From Neckera pumila (Eukaryota; Streptophyta; Bryopsida; Hypnales; Neckeraceae): 64,000 nucleotides of DNA. Shown one piece after another: positions 36,034 to 48,500 of the stretch. The stretch is taken from contig OZ018409.1 of NCBI GenBank assembly GCA_963969595.1, positions 18,074,975 through 18,138,974 on the forward strand. Reading direction: 5' to 3'. A program made the position numbers and the translations under genes. A model generated the notes under the pieces. That model was not told the DNA's origin. It ran no database searches and saw only the letters and a list, made by a program, of their open reading frames with translations. Every line of letters starts with the position of its first letter. The stretch's first letter is position 1.

Positions 36034-38100
36034 CCCCACCGAAACGGACGATCAATCTCGAGCAATCACGTTCATGAATCCCGAAACAATCAGGCCATGT
36101 TTCGGTACCGCATTTGTACAGAAATCGGTGGCAACGTCGTGACCAATCCTGTTAATAAAAGATTCACAAATCATTCGCAACTGAACCTCTCACCCTCACA
36201 CCCAAATCCGTGGCATTCGAAAAACCTCACTTTTACATTCACGCGCACAGGATCAGCACTGCATCGAAACTGGAGGTACTCATCGATCTGGCGAGCATCA
36301 CTGACCTCGAACAAGCCGCATTCTTATCACCGAGGAGTTTCAAACGAGCCAACAGCAGCTGGTCGACGCCGTAATGGCTGCATTGCGTCACTCATTTCGC
36401 TTATCAATTCTCACCTCCCCCACGTCCAAACCCTGAAATCCCAAACCTCCCAATGCAATTCCAAACTCGCCTACACACAACTCATCCAACCCTTCCGAAA
36501 CCATCTCCCCATCACTCCGTCTGCTCCCTTCGTGACTCCCCTGCTTAGTACGTACCCAAATCTCTGCATCCAATCGCCACACCCTACATAATAAACCCTG
36601 CTTGATAATCAAACCCCGTACCCATACGAATTTCACATCCAAGCTCCCAATTTCCTGTAAACATGCAAGGTGGAGTATACCCAAAGGCTAGGCTCCATCA
36701 GCAGCTGCACCTGACCAGCAAGAGTACGTACTCCTACACTACCACCATCATCATCATCACCACAGTGCATGAAAGTCATCGTCCACACCCAAACTCACTC
36801 CAAAGTCCAAACACCATCATCTTCCTCCTCGTCTTCTTCCACAGACGCTCAATACCACTTCTCACACCTCTCGATCACTTCGAGTTTTTCTTCGTCCCCA
36901 CTGACATGCATGACCAAAGGGACCCAGTACGTACGTAAGTTCGAGCTAGTTGTATGGAGCCAGTGATTGGGCTAAGTTAGTGTTTGGTCAGCAGCTGGTG
37001 TTGTGCGGCGATCCTGCATTGCCGCCATGATGCAGCTGGTTGGACTGTTGGAGCTAAACTATGGCGGAGGATAACGTTCCGTTCCGTTGTTGTGGCGTTG
37101 CGGGCTGATCGATGATCGAGGAGCTCGGTGCAAGTGCAGTTATTAAACGAGGTTGGTGAACTGATCACTGGTGACTGGGTGGGAGCTACTTCCGAGGCGA
37201 CGGGAGTGGAGCCTTGGTAATTGAGTGCTAGCCGCCGTTGGGGCGACTGGGTCACTGGAAGAGTAGAAGGGGTTGGGCTCGTCTATTTATTGGCAGGGTG
37301 GGTGTGTTCCCCACTTCCGCCATCACTGGATTTTAATGCGCATTTTGAGTGCGCGCTCATCGCTTTTGAATCGTTTCCCGGTCAGGCAGTTGGGGATCGC
37401 TTTGGGAATGCATGGAAGGCGGGCGCCTTTTTCTGGGATGCGCCCCTGCCGCCTGAGATCCAACGTTTCCAACGTTTGAATTCCACGACGCCTACCGTAG
37501 TACAGTACCGTACCTTGGCCAGTTCTGGTGCCTCCAACTCAGTAGGGTCAGGGTGAACTAACCCCCTCCCCAAGTCATTCCACGGGTGCATGTAAAAAAA
37601 TATATATATATATTCTGCGTCGGATGAATTTATCTTCTGCAACTCTCCTACATAAAATAGTGAAATTAGGTTGCCTTGTCAATTAGGTGGTCTTGCTTGA
37701 GATAAATTACCTCGTGGATCAATGGAGGCGCATGTTACTCTCTGAACCGGGCCATGAACGGGTACACAAATCCATGCCATATACATGGCTCTAAATTGAA
37801 TGCATCATTGTACAAAAGTAGTGAATATTTCTATAGTGTGGATTGTCAAGAAATTAGTGTGGAGCAACCTAATTTCACTATTTTGTGTAGCTAATTTGAG
37901 GTCTCTTGATTAAAAATATAAATTCAATATTTGCAAATTCTATTATGCATAGAAAATGAAAACTTTCAACATTTTCCCAAGAGGCCAAGCAAGGGGGTCA
38001 GTTCACCTCGGCTCAACTTAGGACCTCTTTAGTCTTTACACCCTTGTTCCAAAATCTCACTTCCAATCCAACCAAAATTAGGGATAGTCAAGTAGGGTGT
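36034..38100. other. Upstream region of the 121-aa gene
   Basis: GC-richer DNA to about 37560, then AT-rich. It probably contains the promoter and leader of the minus-strand gene. No TATA box stands out. Short frames on both strands lack recognisable features. Confidence 0.4.
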
Positions 38101-38103
38101 TTA

Positions 38104-40252
38104 GAGCATATGCAATGCATGCCTTACAAAACAATCCCTGTAAAAACAAATTGCAGGCCATTCCATGAGGCTTACACAATGCCGATAGTTTTCTGAGTAG
38201 ATGCACCCCAATGCACGGGCGGTTAACTGGGAGGGCCTGGAAAGTAACTGCCTTGACATCCATTAACCCCCTAAAGTTCCAAGGTCATTTTTTTGTCAAA
38301 AATCACTCAAAGCTGCCATTGTTGCTAAGTTCACCCAAAAATACACAAAAAACATTTAAAAAAAATCTAACCGCAGGATCTAGTACTTCACTTGTCTGAA
38401 ATCATGCGATAAAAACTTCATGAAGTTTGACCATACATATTGGAAGATATTAGCATTCAAAGTTGACAAAAAAAGGTTTTTTGAACGCTGGCATGCAATT
38501 TCAAATAACTTTGACCACCATTTGTGGAAAATTTTTGCACTACAAACTTTGAATTTAAAACTTTTCATGTTGAATGAAAAATTGAGTTGAAAGTCTAGAA
38601 AAAAAAAACTCAAAAGAAAAATACTTGATTTTCATTCTTTAAAAAATTATTAAGTAGAAGTAAATCTAAAATTGATAAAAAAAAATCTATATTGTTAATA
38701 GCTCTAAGATGAAATTGAAACACAATAATCCCAATAGTGAGATTGTTTTAGCAAGCAAACACAACCTTGTCAAACAATTTTTTTTGAAAAATTGTAAAAA
38801 TTGCATTCAGAAATGATCCTACGAGTTATTTTTTCTAGAAGATGCTTTAATTGCCCCCAAAACAAGAATGTCCATAACTTTCTCATTATTAGTCCAAATA
38901 GAATGAATAAAAGCTTCACATGTAGACAAAAACATATAATTTGAGGAATTAAAAAAAAAAAAAAAAAATTGACTTTTTGCGGGTTCTTTTGGGTGATTGC
39001 AAGAAAGACCGGTAATAAAACATTGTCACAAAAGGAGTGTCAAAGCTTCCTTTTGCAAAAACTTTGGAAGCATGACTTGCATGAATTTGAAATTTTTTTT
39101 GGAGATTCTTCTTTTGAGTTCAATCATATTTCATATTTTTTAGAAATTTTTAAAAATCATTTTATATTTAAGAATCATTTAAACTAATATGTCGTGTTTT
39201 TGATTTTTTGTTTTTTTACTACGTAAGGAGTCTCCAAATTGAATGATATGGAGCTGAAACTTCTATGGTCTATTTCCATAGTAGGAAGTCATATTTCTAC
39301 CAAGGGGCGTTAAAAAATATTTTATTTTATATTCTCTATGTCCATGCAAAGAGGGCTCTCTTGCACGCGCAATTCTGAGCATTGAAGATGGTTTCAACAT
39401 TATTTTCTTGGTGAAATCTCATTATCATGAAGTCTTCCCAAATGAAGTTTTTAAGTTTAAAAAAAGATTATTTTCCCTATTTTTTATAAATTAAAACATC
39501 AAAGTATGTATTTTCTTCAAAATTTCAGCTCATCTTTTTTGTGAATAACTTTTGACCAAGATTTTTTTTAGATCTAAAATTTTAGCGATTTTCAATTTTT
39601 AGTGTCATACTAAGTATCCATATTTTTTTTATTTTTAAAAATTTGTATGCAAAAGCTCATAGTACTGGAAGTACTATCCAGAATGGAACAAAAACGGAAG
39701 GTCATTCTTGCAACAACCCTTTTGTATTGCCCGCCAAGTTCAATTCTAGGCTTTTTGTGATATAACTTTTACTCCCGGTCACCAATTGAAATAAAAATTA
39801 TACTCCCATATAGCTAATCAGTTTTTCTATCTTATCATAAAGTTTATTAAAGTTTCATAAAAAATTGAGGTTACAGAACTTGCCCAGAATCCAATTTGTC
39901 ACCCGAGGGGACAATGGGACTTTAGGGGGTTAAGAGAAGGAATACAAGATCGACAAGTCTCACAATTGACTAGAAATGATACAACTTTCCGAGGCAAGGA
40001 AGAATCATGAGCTTTTTCATAGAAGCAATTTTGTTATTTTCCTTTATTGACACAAATCTCAACTTGCCGAGACGTACACTTTGAGGAACAAGCAAAATGA
40101 CCAAAAATGCCGGTCCTATCCTTTGCGTATTGTGGCCATGGAACTAACGTAGAGCATGACAATTGCATTGGAGGACTCATATAATTCAAGAACACTTTTC
40201 AAATTATACAATGCTGATACAATCTTGAAACCCAGGAACATTGTAGATGCTC
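38104..40252. mobile_element. Harbinger-like MITE carrying nested copy C
   Basis: GAGCATATGCAATGCATGCC at the left; inward from the right GAGCATCTACAATGTTCC; TTA on both sides (38101-38103, 40253-40255). The flanks of the insertion match parts of 27946-28434 (CCATGAGGC...AATGCCG; GCCGGTCC), so it belongs to that family. Confidence 0.65.
38267..39929. mobile_element. TTAA-flanked CCCCTAAA element, copy C (1.66 kb)
   Basis: CCCCCTAAAGTTCC at the left and CCCCCTAAAGTCCC inward from the right, with TTAA on both sides (38263-38266, 39930-39933). The left part matches copy A (CTGCCATT..., AGGATCTAGTA). The right part matches copy E (AACTTTTACTCCCGG). No coding frame. Confidence 0.75.
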
Positions 40253-41212
40253 TTACACAATTACACATATATTTATGGGTGAATTAGGTGACTTGGTCAA
40301 CAATTCTTTTCAGGTGACTTGGTCAACTATTCTTCATTTCCACCCATAATATTGCTAAACCACTAAGAAAGTAATCCAAACATCCCAAAGAAAGTTGGAT
40401 TATCCCATCATGGTATACCTAGGTTGATTTAGCCACGGATTTAGCAAATCCTAAAAACTGCATTTCAAATCCCAACTTCTCAAGTCCTACTTCAAGGCCA
40501 AATCCCAGCTTACTTGGATTGTAGAAGGTGAATAAAAAATTTCAAATGTAGAACTTAGAACTTCATAGTGTGAGGTCAAAATTCCAACTTTAAGTTAGTC
40601 TAATATATCTTTTACATAATATTATGTACAATCAAGTGCCAAAAATGAATCTAAAAGTGAAAACATCCATTTTAGAGGCACTTTCAACATCAAATCTAAC
40701 AAAATTTCCGGTCTACTAGGATGCTTTATATGGTGGTTTTCTCGTTATTTTATACTCAACACCTGGCAAAGGGTTTTTAGTTTGGCTAAACCCAATTCAA
40801 CCTTCAATTTTAACTTTTTTGGTACCCAAACTCCCAAAAAGTGTTGCCATGTAGGAGTTGTGGAGTGATGTGGGACTTTAGACTTCGGAAGTAGGGTGAA
40901 GTTCCAAATTCCACTTTTCATATTTTTCAGCTCTCCACCAATCAAATTTTGAAAATTCAATACGACTTGGGATTGGAACATAGTGTAAAGTGGCACTTAA
41001 TTTAGGACGGCCTATTACTTTGTTTCACATGTCACGTCAAAGTGAAGGATTTGATCATTTGTACAAAAAAAATGTAGGTATTACAAAAAAGATGTAGGTA
41101 TTAATTTGTTTAAAACTTCTTAAGAAGTTATTGGAATGGAAATCACTTAAAATTTAGTGATGCACTGCATTTTTATATCCATCTATTTTTGAAAACAAAA
41201 AACACTTTATAT

Positions 41213-41262
41213 ATATAATTATGTGTGTGTGCGTGCACGTGTATGTGTGTTTGTATATATTT
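41213..41262. repeat. TG/CA-rich alternating purine-pyrimidine tract
   Basis: A run of mostly alternating TG, CG, TA dinucleotides; simple-sequence DNA with no sign of a gene. Confidence 0.6.
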
Positions 41263-41608
41263 TCATTCCAATTTAGCAACTTCATCAGTATATCAAATAA
41301 GAAAATCGAAAACTGATGAGAATAAAAGGCTACTATTATCAGCAAGAAGTAGTGACTTATTTTCATTTGGTGCATTCTAGCCCTATAGTGCCGCCCCCCA
41401 AAGGTTGGTAGGTACAATATGCATATTAGTGGCATTTTTCAAGTAAAATTCTAATGGCAATCCCAAGATTCAAGGGGAGCATAAAGGACCTTCCAAAATT
41501 GCTTAATTATATTATGCACTCATGAGTGAAGCTACTCTATAGAAACAATTTTAGACTCTATTTCAATATAAGAAAATCGTATTTTTGGTGGCGTTTAATA
41601 TAACAATT

Positions 41609-41763
41609 GATGTCTAAGTTGATTGGATTTTAGGTGACGTCAAATATAACAACCCTTATTTTTATGCCATCAATGACATCTCATGTTACATTGGACGTCA
41701 TGTTGGCATAAAAACAAGGATTGTTATATTTGATGTCACCTAAAATCCGTTAACTTAGACATC
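41609..41763. mobile_element. Foldback element (155 bp core)
   Basis: GATGTCTAAGTTGATTGGA...TTTATGCC and GGCATAAAAACA...CTTAGACATC form arms of about 60 bases with few mismatches around a 35-base loop. Weaker inverted similarity extends outwards to about 41570 and 41790. Confidence 0.6.
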
Positions 41764-42281
41764 AAAAAATTGTGATTTCATACAATGTTTTGTTTAGCAT
41801 TGCCTTGTGGCATTGTAGATAATCCCATGTGTAGTAGAATATTATTTGAAAATACATTTTGTAGACTCCTAGAAGACACTTTAGTAGGCTCACTAAGGTA
41901 GCCTTGTTAGTGATTTGCCCAAATTTCTTACATTGAAATTGGCTTCTCCTACATGGTGGCTATATATTTGGTATTCTAAATGAAGTTGATATTGTCCCCA
42001 AGTTACTGACTTGTGAGTACATGTAAATGCCCCTGCATCATTAGGGAGTGAGATTTCAAAGACTTTGCTCTGTATTATTTAATAAGGATTGGTAAGTTTG
42101 ACCGCAAAAAGTAACCGTTTTAGTTAAAAAATGGCCCTTCAAAAATAACTTGAATAAACAAACATAATAAAAATAAGATGCAATGAAAATAATTTATGAT
42201 TAAAAATAGTAACCATGTTGTAATTGCAGGTGCGCATTCTTAACAGTTGAATGATCCGGCTACTTCAACTTTGAGCCAATT

Positions 42282-42650
42282 TAAGGTAGACGAGCCCATT
42301 GTAGTCAGATGACCCATAGTGGACACCTAATGACCCCATGACAGTTTTTTTGGCCACAATCAATGTCTAACCTGACACCAATGGAGTGATTAGTGACCTC
42401 ATTAGGAGCACCTGCTTTTTCAGTGTAAATCATTGTAGGAAGTGACTTTTTATGGCCTTTTACATTAGAAATTCTTGTGACCACTTTAGGTGATTAAGAA
42501 GAGCATATTGGATACACTTTTTGTTGGTTATGGGGTAGTCTACTGACTCTTTTGGACAGATCACTTCAAAAATTCAGAACTAATTCACACTTGGTCCAAA
42601 AAATATAATTTCAAATGTCCTCACTCTCTTTCACATTTTGCTCTCTTCAG
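42282..42650. repeat. Partial reverse copy of the 11419-13092 repeat
   Basis: It begins TAAGGTAGACGAGCCCATTG and runs, in reverse orientation to 11419-12000, through the shared segments ATGACCCCAT, CATTTGAAATTATA(TTTTTTGG) and AGTGAGGACATTTG. It has no clear right end. Confidence 0.5.
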
Positions 42651-43289
42651 GCACCATCGACCAGGTTCATCCACGATTAAAATTTTTTTTACATTAATTT
42701 TAAGTTGCTCGGTACAAGACTTAGTGAATTGTCGGAGAAGTAATTTTAGATTTAGAGAACTCGTATGTACTTTGCAAGGACAGTATAAATCTATAAAACA
42801 AGTATAATACTGCCACTGGATCAGAATTGATGAGCCAGGGTGACATTCATTATTTTTTTGTTCTTACTAAAATCTAAACCAATACATGATGGGATGATCA
42901 ACTGCCATATTGTATCTAAACTAATGTTATTCTTTTAATGACCATGAGCACCATTCAACTATATTAATAAACTACTAGAGCATTTTCAACCCAGGTGATA
43001 GTTGTTCTCTTTTTCAATCTGACGCCTTCCGATGTGTGTACTTTTAGCTATTGATGGTGTGGAATATTCCACACCATTTTGTTGGAAAGAAGGCAGTGTA
43101 GGCTTTTGCTATTGAATGTTATGAGAGTACTTGTGCGTAAGCCAATTCAAACTGTAAAAAAATAGTTTGATGTGAGTAAGCACAAGCAGGTTTCTGGTCC
43201 AAAATGTGTATTATAATAATATTATTTTAATTAAACCAAAGAAACAATATTGGGGGACAATGCAGTATGCTTTTAAAGCAACCATTTAA

Positions 43290-43823
43290 CCCCTAAATGC
43301 CCAAACACCATTTTTTGGCAACATAGCGATTTGGGGCAGCTTACTACAATGGAGTTTTTATTGTTTTTCCTTGAAATTTTCATACAGCATTTTCCCGAGG
43401 AGTAGCTTTAAGGCCCAATAATTTTCATAACTTTTGACTATATGGTTAAAAAATTATTGTATGATATGTGATTTTTAGTGCTTGGCGGGTAGCTCAAAAA
43501 ATTCATAAAAAATCAATTTTAAAAAAAATAAAAATTTGAAATTGGTTCTCTAGATTTATATATACATGTAAAGCTTTGAATCATTCCATTTTGATTAATG
43601 AGATGAAAATTATGACGAGTTTTAGTTTGCGGGTAGTTATGGAATCTCTACTTTAAAATAAAGTTTGAAGTCCTTTATTTAACTCAATTTTCAATATTTT
43701 TGAAAAAAAATAAAAACATTGGATGTACATTGTTTATTACAACATTACAAACATTGGTACTTGTATTAGAAATGGCAGTTTTGGAGCGTTTTTGGTGAAA
43801 ATATAGTCAAATACATTTAGGGG
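43290..43823. mobile_element. TTAA-flanked CCCCTAAA element, copy D (534 bp)
   Basis: CCCCTAAATGCCCAAAC at the left, CCCCTAAATGTATTTGAC inward from the right, TTAA on both sides (43286-43289, 43824-43827). Its right part is the reverse complement of the left part of copy A (CACCAAAAACGCTCCAAAAC). Confidence 0.75.
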
Positions 43824-43827
43824 TTAA

Positions 43828-45579
43828 GCCTATGTAATTCATCATTGACAGTTATAGATATTTCAAGCAACATCTTACTCATTGCTAGATAGAGGCCACA
43901 TTTAGAGTATAGTTGCTTTTGGAGCAGACTACCTTATTATTGATTGATTTTGCCAAATTAGGGATTCAAGCTCGTCAAACTTAAATTATCCCAAATATTT
44001 GTAATGAGCGGTCGACCACCACCAGTGCTATGTTATGGGGACTTAAGGTGCATTCTCTAAATATACTTTGGAGCTTGTACAATAGATCCTCTCTAAAGTA
44101 ATAGTGCCTGGACCACTTGCTAGTATTACAATAGAGAAATTTATTGATTTAAAGAAGGTTTGGGCATTCAAGAATTTGCATACAAGAAGCTGTTGAAGCT
44201 ATATAGGTTGCACATTTTGAGGAAAAGAAGGACCTTGTTATGACCAAGAAGTTTGTTCAAAAGCCTATTTTAGCTTTTTTTAGCAGGGCTCAGGTCTAGC
44301 TCTCATTTAGTGCTACCACTTATTATATTCTCTAAGCCGGGATTGCCAGACATTAATATGTTAAAGAGGTTTATTGACTTACAAAGTATTGACTTAGAAA
44401 GATCCTACTGTAGGAAAGAATAACCAAGTTCCAATTCATTGGTAATAATGAAGTAATAAACAACAACAAAACAAGGTCACTGATTATAGTAGTAGTCACT
44501 TAAATACAGTGCAATACACTAAGCAATGAGTCTGAACTTACAATACAGACCTACATTATATATATTGTTTACAAAGAATATATAATTAAATGCACAGTTT
44601 TCTCACCAATCCTAGCGAGCGGACATACCTAGCTCATCTATCACTTGATACTCTCACAATGATTATAACTATGATACTTTGCAATACTCTTGGAAAGCAA
44701 ACCTTAAGTGATGAGTTTGAATTTATTAAACTGGCTCTCATTTCTACTTATAAGTAGACTTAAAATGTTATAATTTTGTGCAACAATAGAGATTGGGAGT
44801 TTGAAGAGGTTTGCAAAAGTCTTGGAATTGAAGATAAATCAATTGAAGATTAATCGATTGAAGATAAATCAATTGAAGATATGATAATTAGATTTATTCT
44901 AAAAATTAATATATAAATCAACAAATAATAAAACTTGTCTATATAAGGAGGAGAAGAAGTCATCCCATTTATTGATTAAATATTGCTTAATTCCCGTAGA
45001 TTCTCCATCATATAATCAACTTGATCCAGTTGTAAAATTAGTACATTATTTCCTAAAAAACTTGAAATAAAATAGCACCTCTACAAAGGACTTTTAGAAA
45101 TTTAATTTTTTGAAATTCAAACATTGCCATCTTGCAAGTGGTTGGATTTTTTCACTCAATTTTGAAAGCCTATACTTCAACAATTAGCTACAAGACCTAT
45201 TGTGTTCAATAATTTTTTTTCAAAACTAATTAAATCATTCAGGTGTATTTAAAATAAACTTTTAAAGGGTGAATACTACATGGACAAGGGCTCTCATAGT
45301 GTAGCTACTTGTTTGAAGGTAATTACACTTGGTTGTGTCTAAATAAACAAATAGATAATGCTCCTATTATTGAATCGATTATTATTTTTTGGTTGGATCT
45401 TGTTAGAAGTCAAAAGCATATTATAGATTCTCTTCTTATATATTTTTTGGAAACCCTATGAATAAGCTATGAATTCTCAAAGTGCTTCACAATACTCAAG
45501 TGCAACTACCTCAATAGATGTACAAAGGAAAATGAATTGCTCATCTACAAATGGATTGCTTGATTATTGTTGAGCTAAC
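43828..45579. other. Intergenic DNA beyond the 3' end of the LRR kinase gene
   Basis: AT-rich, no gene seen. A short direct repeat of TCAATTGAAGATAAATCAAT type occurs near 44835-44880. The end of the LRR kinase transcript must lie in the last few hundred bases. Confidence 0.45.
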
Positions 45580-48500
45580 TTAGGAGAGCTCAATGGTGAT
45601 AGTGCCTTCGGTGACAGAGTAAGAATCTGGTGGAGAAGATGAGTGCTCCATGAAAGAGGGTGTTTGAAAATCAATCCAGACATTGGACTGCCCAGGCTCT
45701 TGGAAAGTGGCATTTGCATCCGCGTCCCCGCTCAACATAGCCAACACTTGAAACATGGACGGTCGCTTCTCGGGTGCCATGTGCACACACAAAATGGCTG
45801 TGCTCAACACTCTTTGCACTTCGTTCATGTTGGAAGGCTCCAACTCTAGTCTTGGGTCCATTAGGTCAATCACCTTTCCCTCTGATTGGAGTCTCCATGC
45901 CTGCACAAATGATTTCCCAACCCAAAGTTTAGAAAAAAGTTGTGTAGCAAGTTATGATGGTGTGATGTTTATTCTTGACAAGTCTATGGTAGAGAAGGGA
46001 ATGTAGATCTAGAACTTTTAGGAACAAAAATTATGGCCTCAAAAGAATGTAGACCTAGAATCATTTTGCTTGTTTTTTTTTCTTCTCATCCCTACATGGA
46101 TTGATTTAAAACCTTGCACAAAAATCATGAAACACCAAATGACTATGCTAGGTAGTTACATTGCTGAAGAATTGACAAAAGTAGCTTTTCAACATACTTG
46201 GATGGATTCTATCCAAATAAGCTCTTGAAAATATTCACAATCCACCTAAAGGACACCATAAGAATCATCTTTGAGCATGTTCTTTTTTGGACATTGCATG
46301 AATAATTTACAGATTTTGAAAGTGCTAATTATGAGTATAGTGAAAATTGACCTGAGGTTCTTATGTTCAAAAGGTGTACAATTTAGGTGAAAATCTATAA
46401 CGATTGGTTTTGTAAACAAGAAGTTTTGTACATAGGGTCGGTTTTGCAAAGATGGTGGCAACTCGATGAAGCTAACTTCGGAGATAGAATGGGCCGTTGC
46501 AAGAATAGGAGGTACTTTGCCTTGTGGAAGGGGAAGCAACGCTCCAAGGAGTTTGTAAAACTTCACTGATAACTATCCTGTATTCTTCATATTCAACTGA
46601 TTTCTCCGTGTACCTAATCCTGTTAATACCTCTATATTGCCAACTATGATTGGAATTTTCTTGAACTTTGGATCAGTTTTTATCCTATAGTTTCACAATT
46701 CTCATGTCCACAAGTTCACAACACAGTAACCACTGGTTGCTCCTGAAAATTGAGGTGAAGGACCTTTTGTTACAGACTATGATCAAGAGAGAAGGTACAA
46801 GGAAGACTCACGTAGATAGGGAGATATCCGTCGTCTTCCCCAGGAGTAGCAAGTCTGTTTCTTCTGCCACTCAAAATCTCTAGAAGCAAAACACCAAAGC
46901 TGAACACGTCTGCTTTCTCAGAAAGCCGGCCTAAGAACACATACTCAGGTGCTAGATAGCCTCTGCACAATCATAACAAGAAGTATTTTCAAGTAAATTA
47001 AATAATGTCTCCAATAGTACTACCACACAAGGGCGTTTTCAAGCTACAGCATGATACATTGAGACTATCTATAGAGTTATTCTTAAGGTCCACACTATTT
47101 CAGATTTCTGATTTCTGATTAGGATTGTCAACACCTATTCAAATCATGGAATTGTTCATGAAATTCACCCTTATTTTTCACAGGAACAAAGTAAACACCT
47201 CGACTTTGTTTGAATGTGTCTAAGAACAACTCTACTGCGGATGTACTGTATTCCTCTATTCATCTCAATCTGAATTCTTACAGTGTTCCGGCACAACGTT
47301 CGGTGAAGATCTTGCTTTGTTCATTTTGGATTGGTCGGGCCAATCCAAAGTCAGCAATCTTTGGGTTGAGATTCTTGTCAAGTAATATATTACTGGCCTT
47401 AATATCTCGATGGAGAATTCTAGATTGAGAGGATGCATGTAGATAATATAAGCCCTGTGCCACACCCAAACAAATGTTCATTCGGGCGTGCCAATTCAGC
47501 AATTTCTGCAGCTTTTCAGCGCTCATTTGCGAACCTGTAAGTAGGAAAAAGCAGAAGATCAGGATTATTCCAAGATTATTATGAAAGACATACTCCCTCC
47601 GTCCACTGATAAATGTCCACTTAACACCTCATGTTTTTAAGGTTGGTTTGAGAAGCTGATACGGAGGCTTTCTTGAATATCATTTTGTCCAAGTTGCAAT
47701 GAACAAATGCAATGTTCTTCATGGATTCTTGTGATTAAAAATTTGGGAACCCTTTTGAATTATGTTTTTCGCAATATGATCAATGAAATTGGTATCAAAC
47801 ATTTTCAGCAAAAATATAGATACTGATTTCTGGACGAGGGGATTAATGGATGAAGGTTAATAGTTGCATTATTATCAACCCAAGTCCCATCCAAGCAGTA
47901 ATATTGATTGATTCACAATGCTAATCTATGCTGTCAACTTTATTAAAAGAGCACATTTTTTTCGCTTATTCATATACAGATACTGGTGTGTATTGAATTA
48001 GTATGACACATACAATCTAGCTTCAATATTACATCCATTGTGCTTCTAATATATATAGTAATTAAAATTACAGGGAGTAGAGAGTCATCCTCCCCTGGCT
48101 CTTTCCCAATATCTTTGATGATCATTATTGTGCAAAAGACAGTTAACAAGAATTTAAGCTTAAAATACACTTTTCAACAGACTCGTGAACTTGGTATGAC
48201 ATAAAAAATTGGGAAGTACTTACTCAGCAGCAGCTTGTACAGATCACTGTTCTCCACATACTCGTACACTAAGAGCATCTCTTTGTCATGCAGGGAGTAC
48301 CCTTTCAGCGTCACCAGGTTCCGGTGTTGAAGATTACTAATCAGCAGAACCTCATTAATGAAGTCGTCCCTGCCCTCTTTCGTTTTGAGAAACAGTTGCT
48401 TCACAGCAACCTCCGTTTTGTTTGGCAAAATGCCCTGCGTAATTCATTTGATCAATGTACCCAGTGGATGCAACATTAGCCCATCACCAAGTACAGTAGT

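Noticed and set aside
35695..36591. 298-aa open frame on the plus strand, the longest uninterrupted frame in the window
   Set aside because: It overlaps the minus-strand 121-aa gene, has a His/Arg/Ser/Pro-rich antisense-like composition, no domain, and continues into sequence with no coding look.
37221..37556. 111-aa plus-strand frame in the GC-rich region
   Set aside because: No family, no conserved pattern; likely GC-rich promoter-side DNA.
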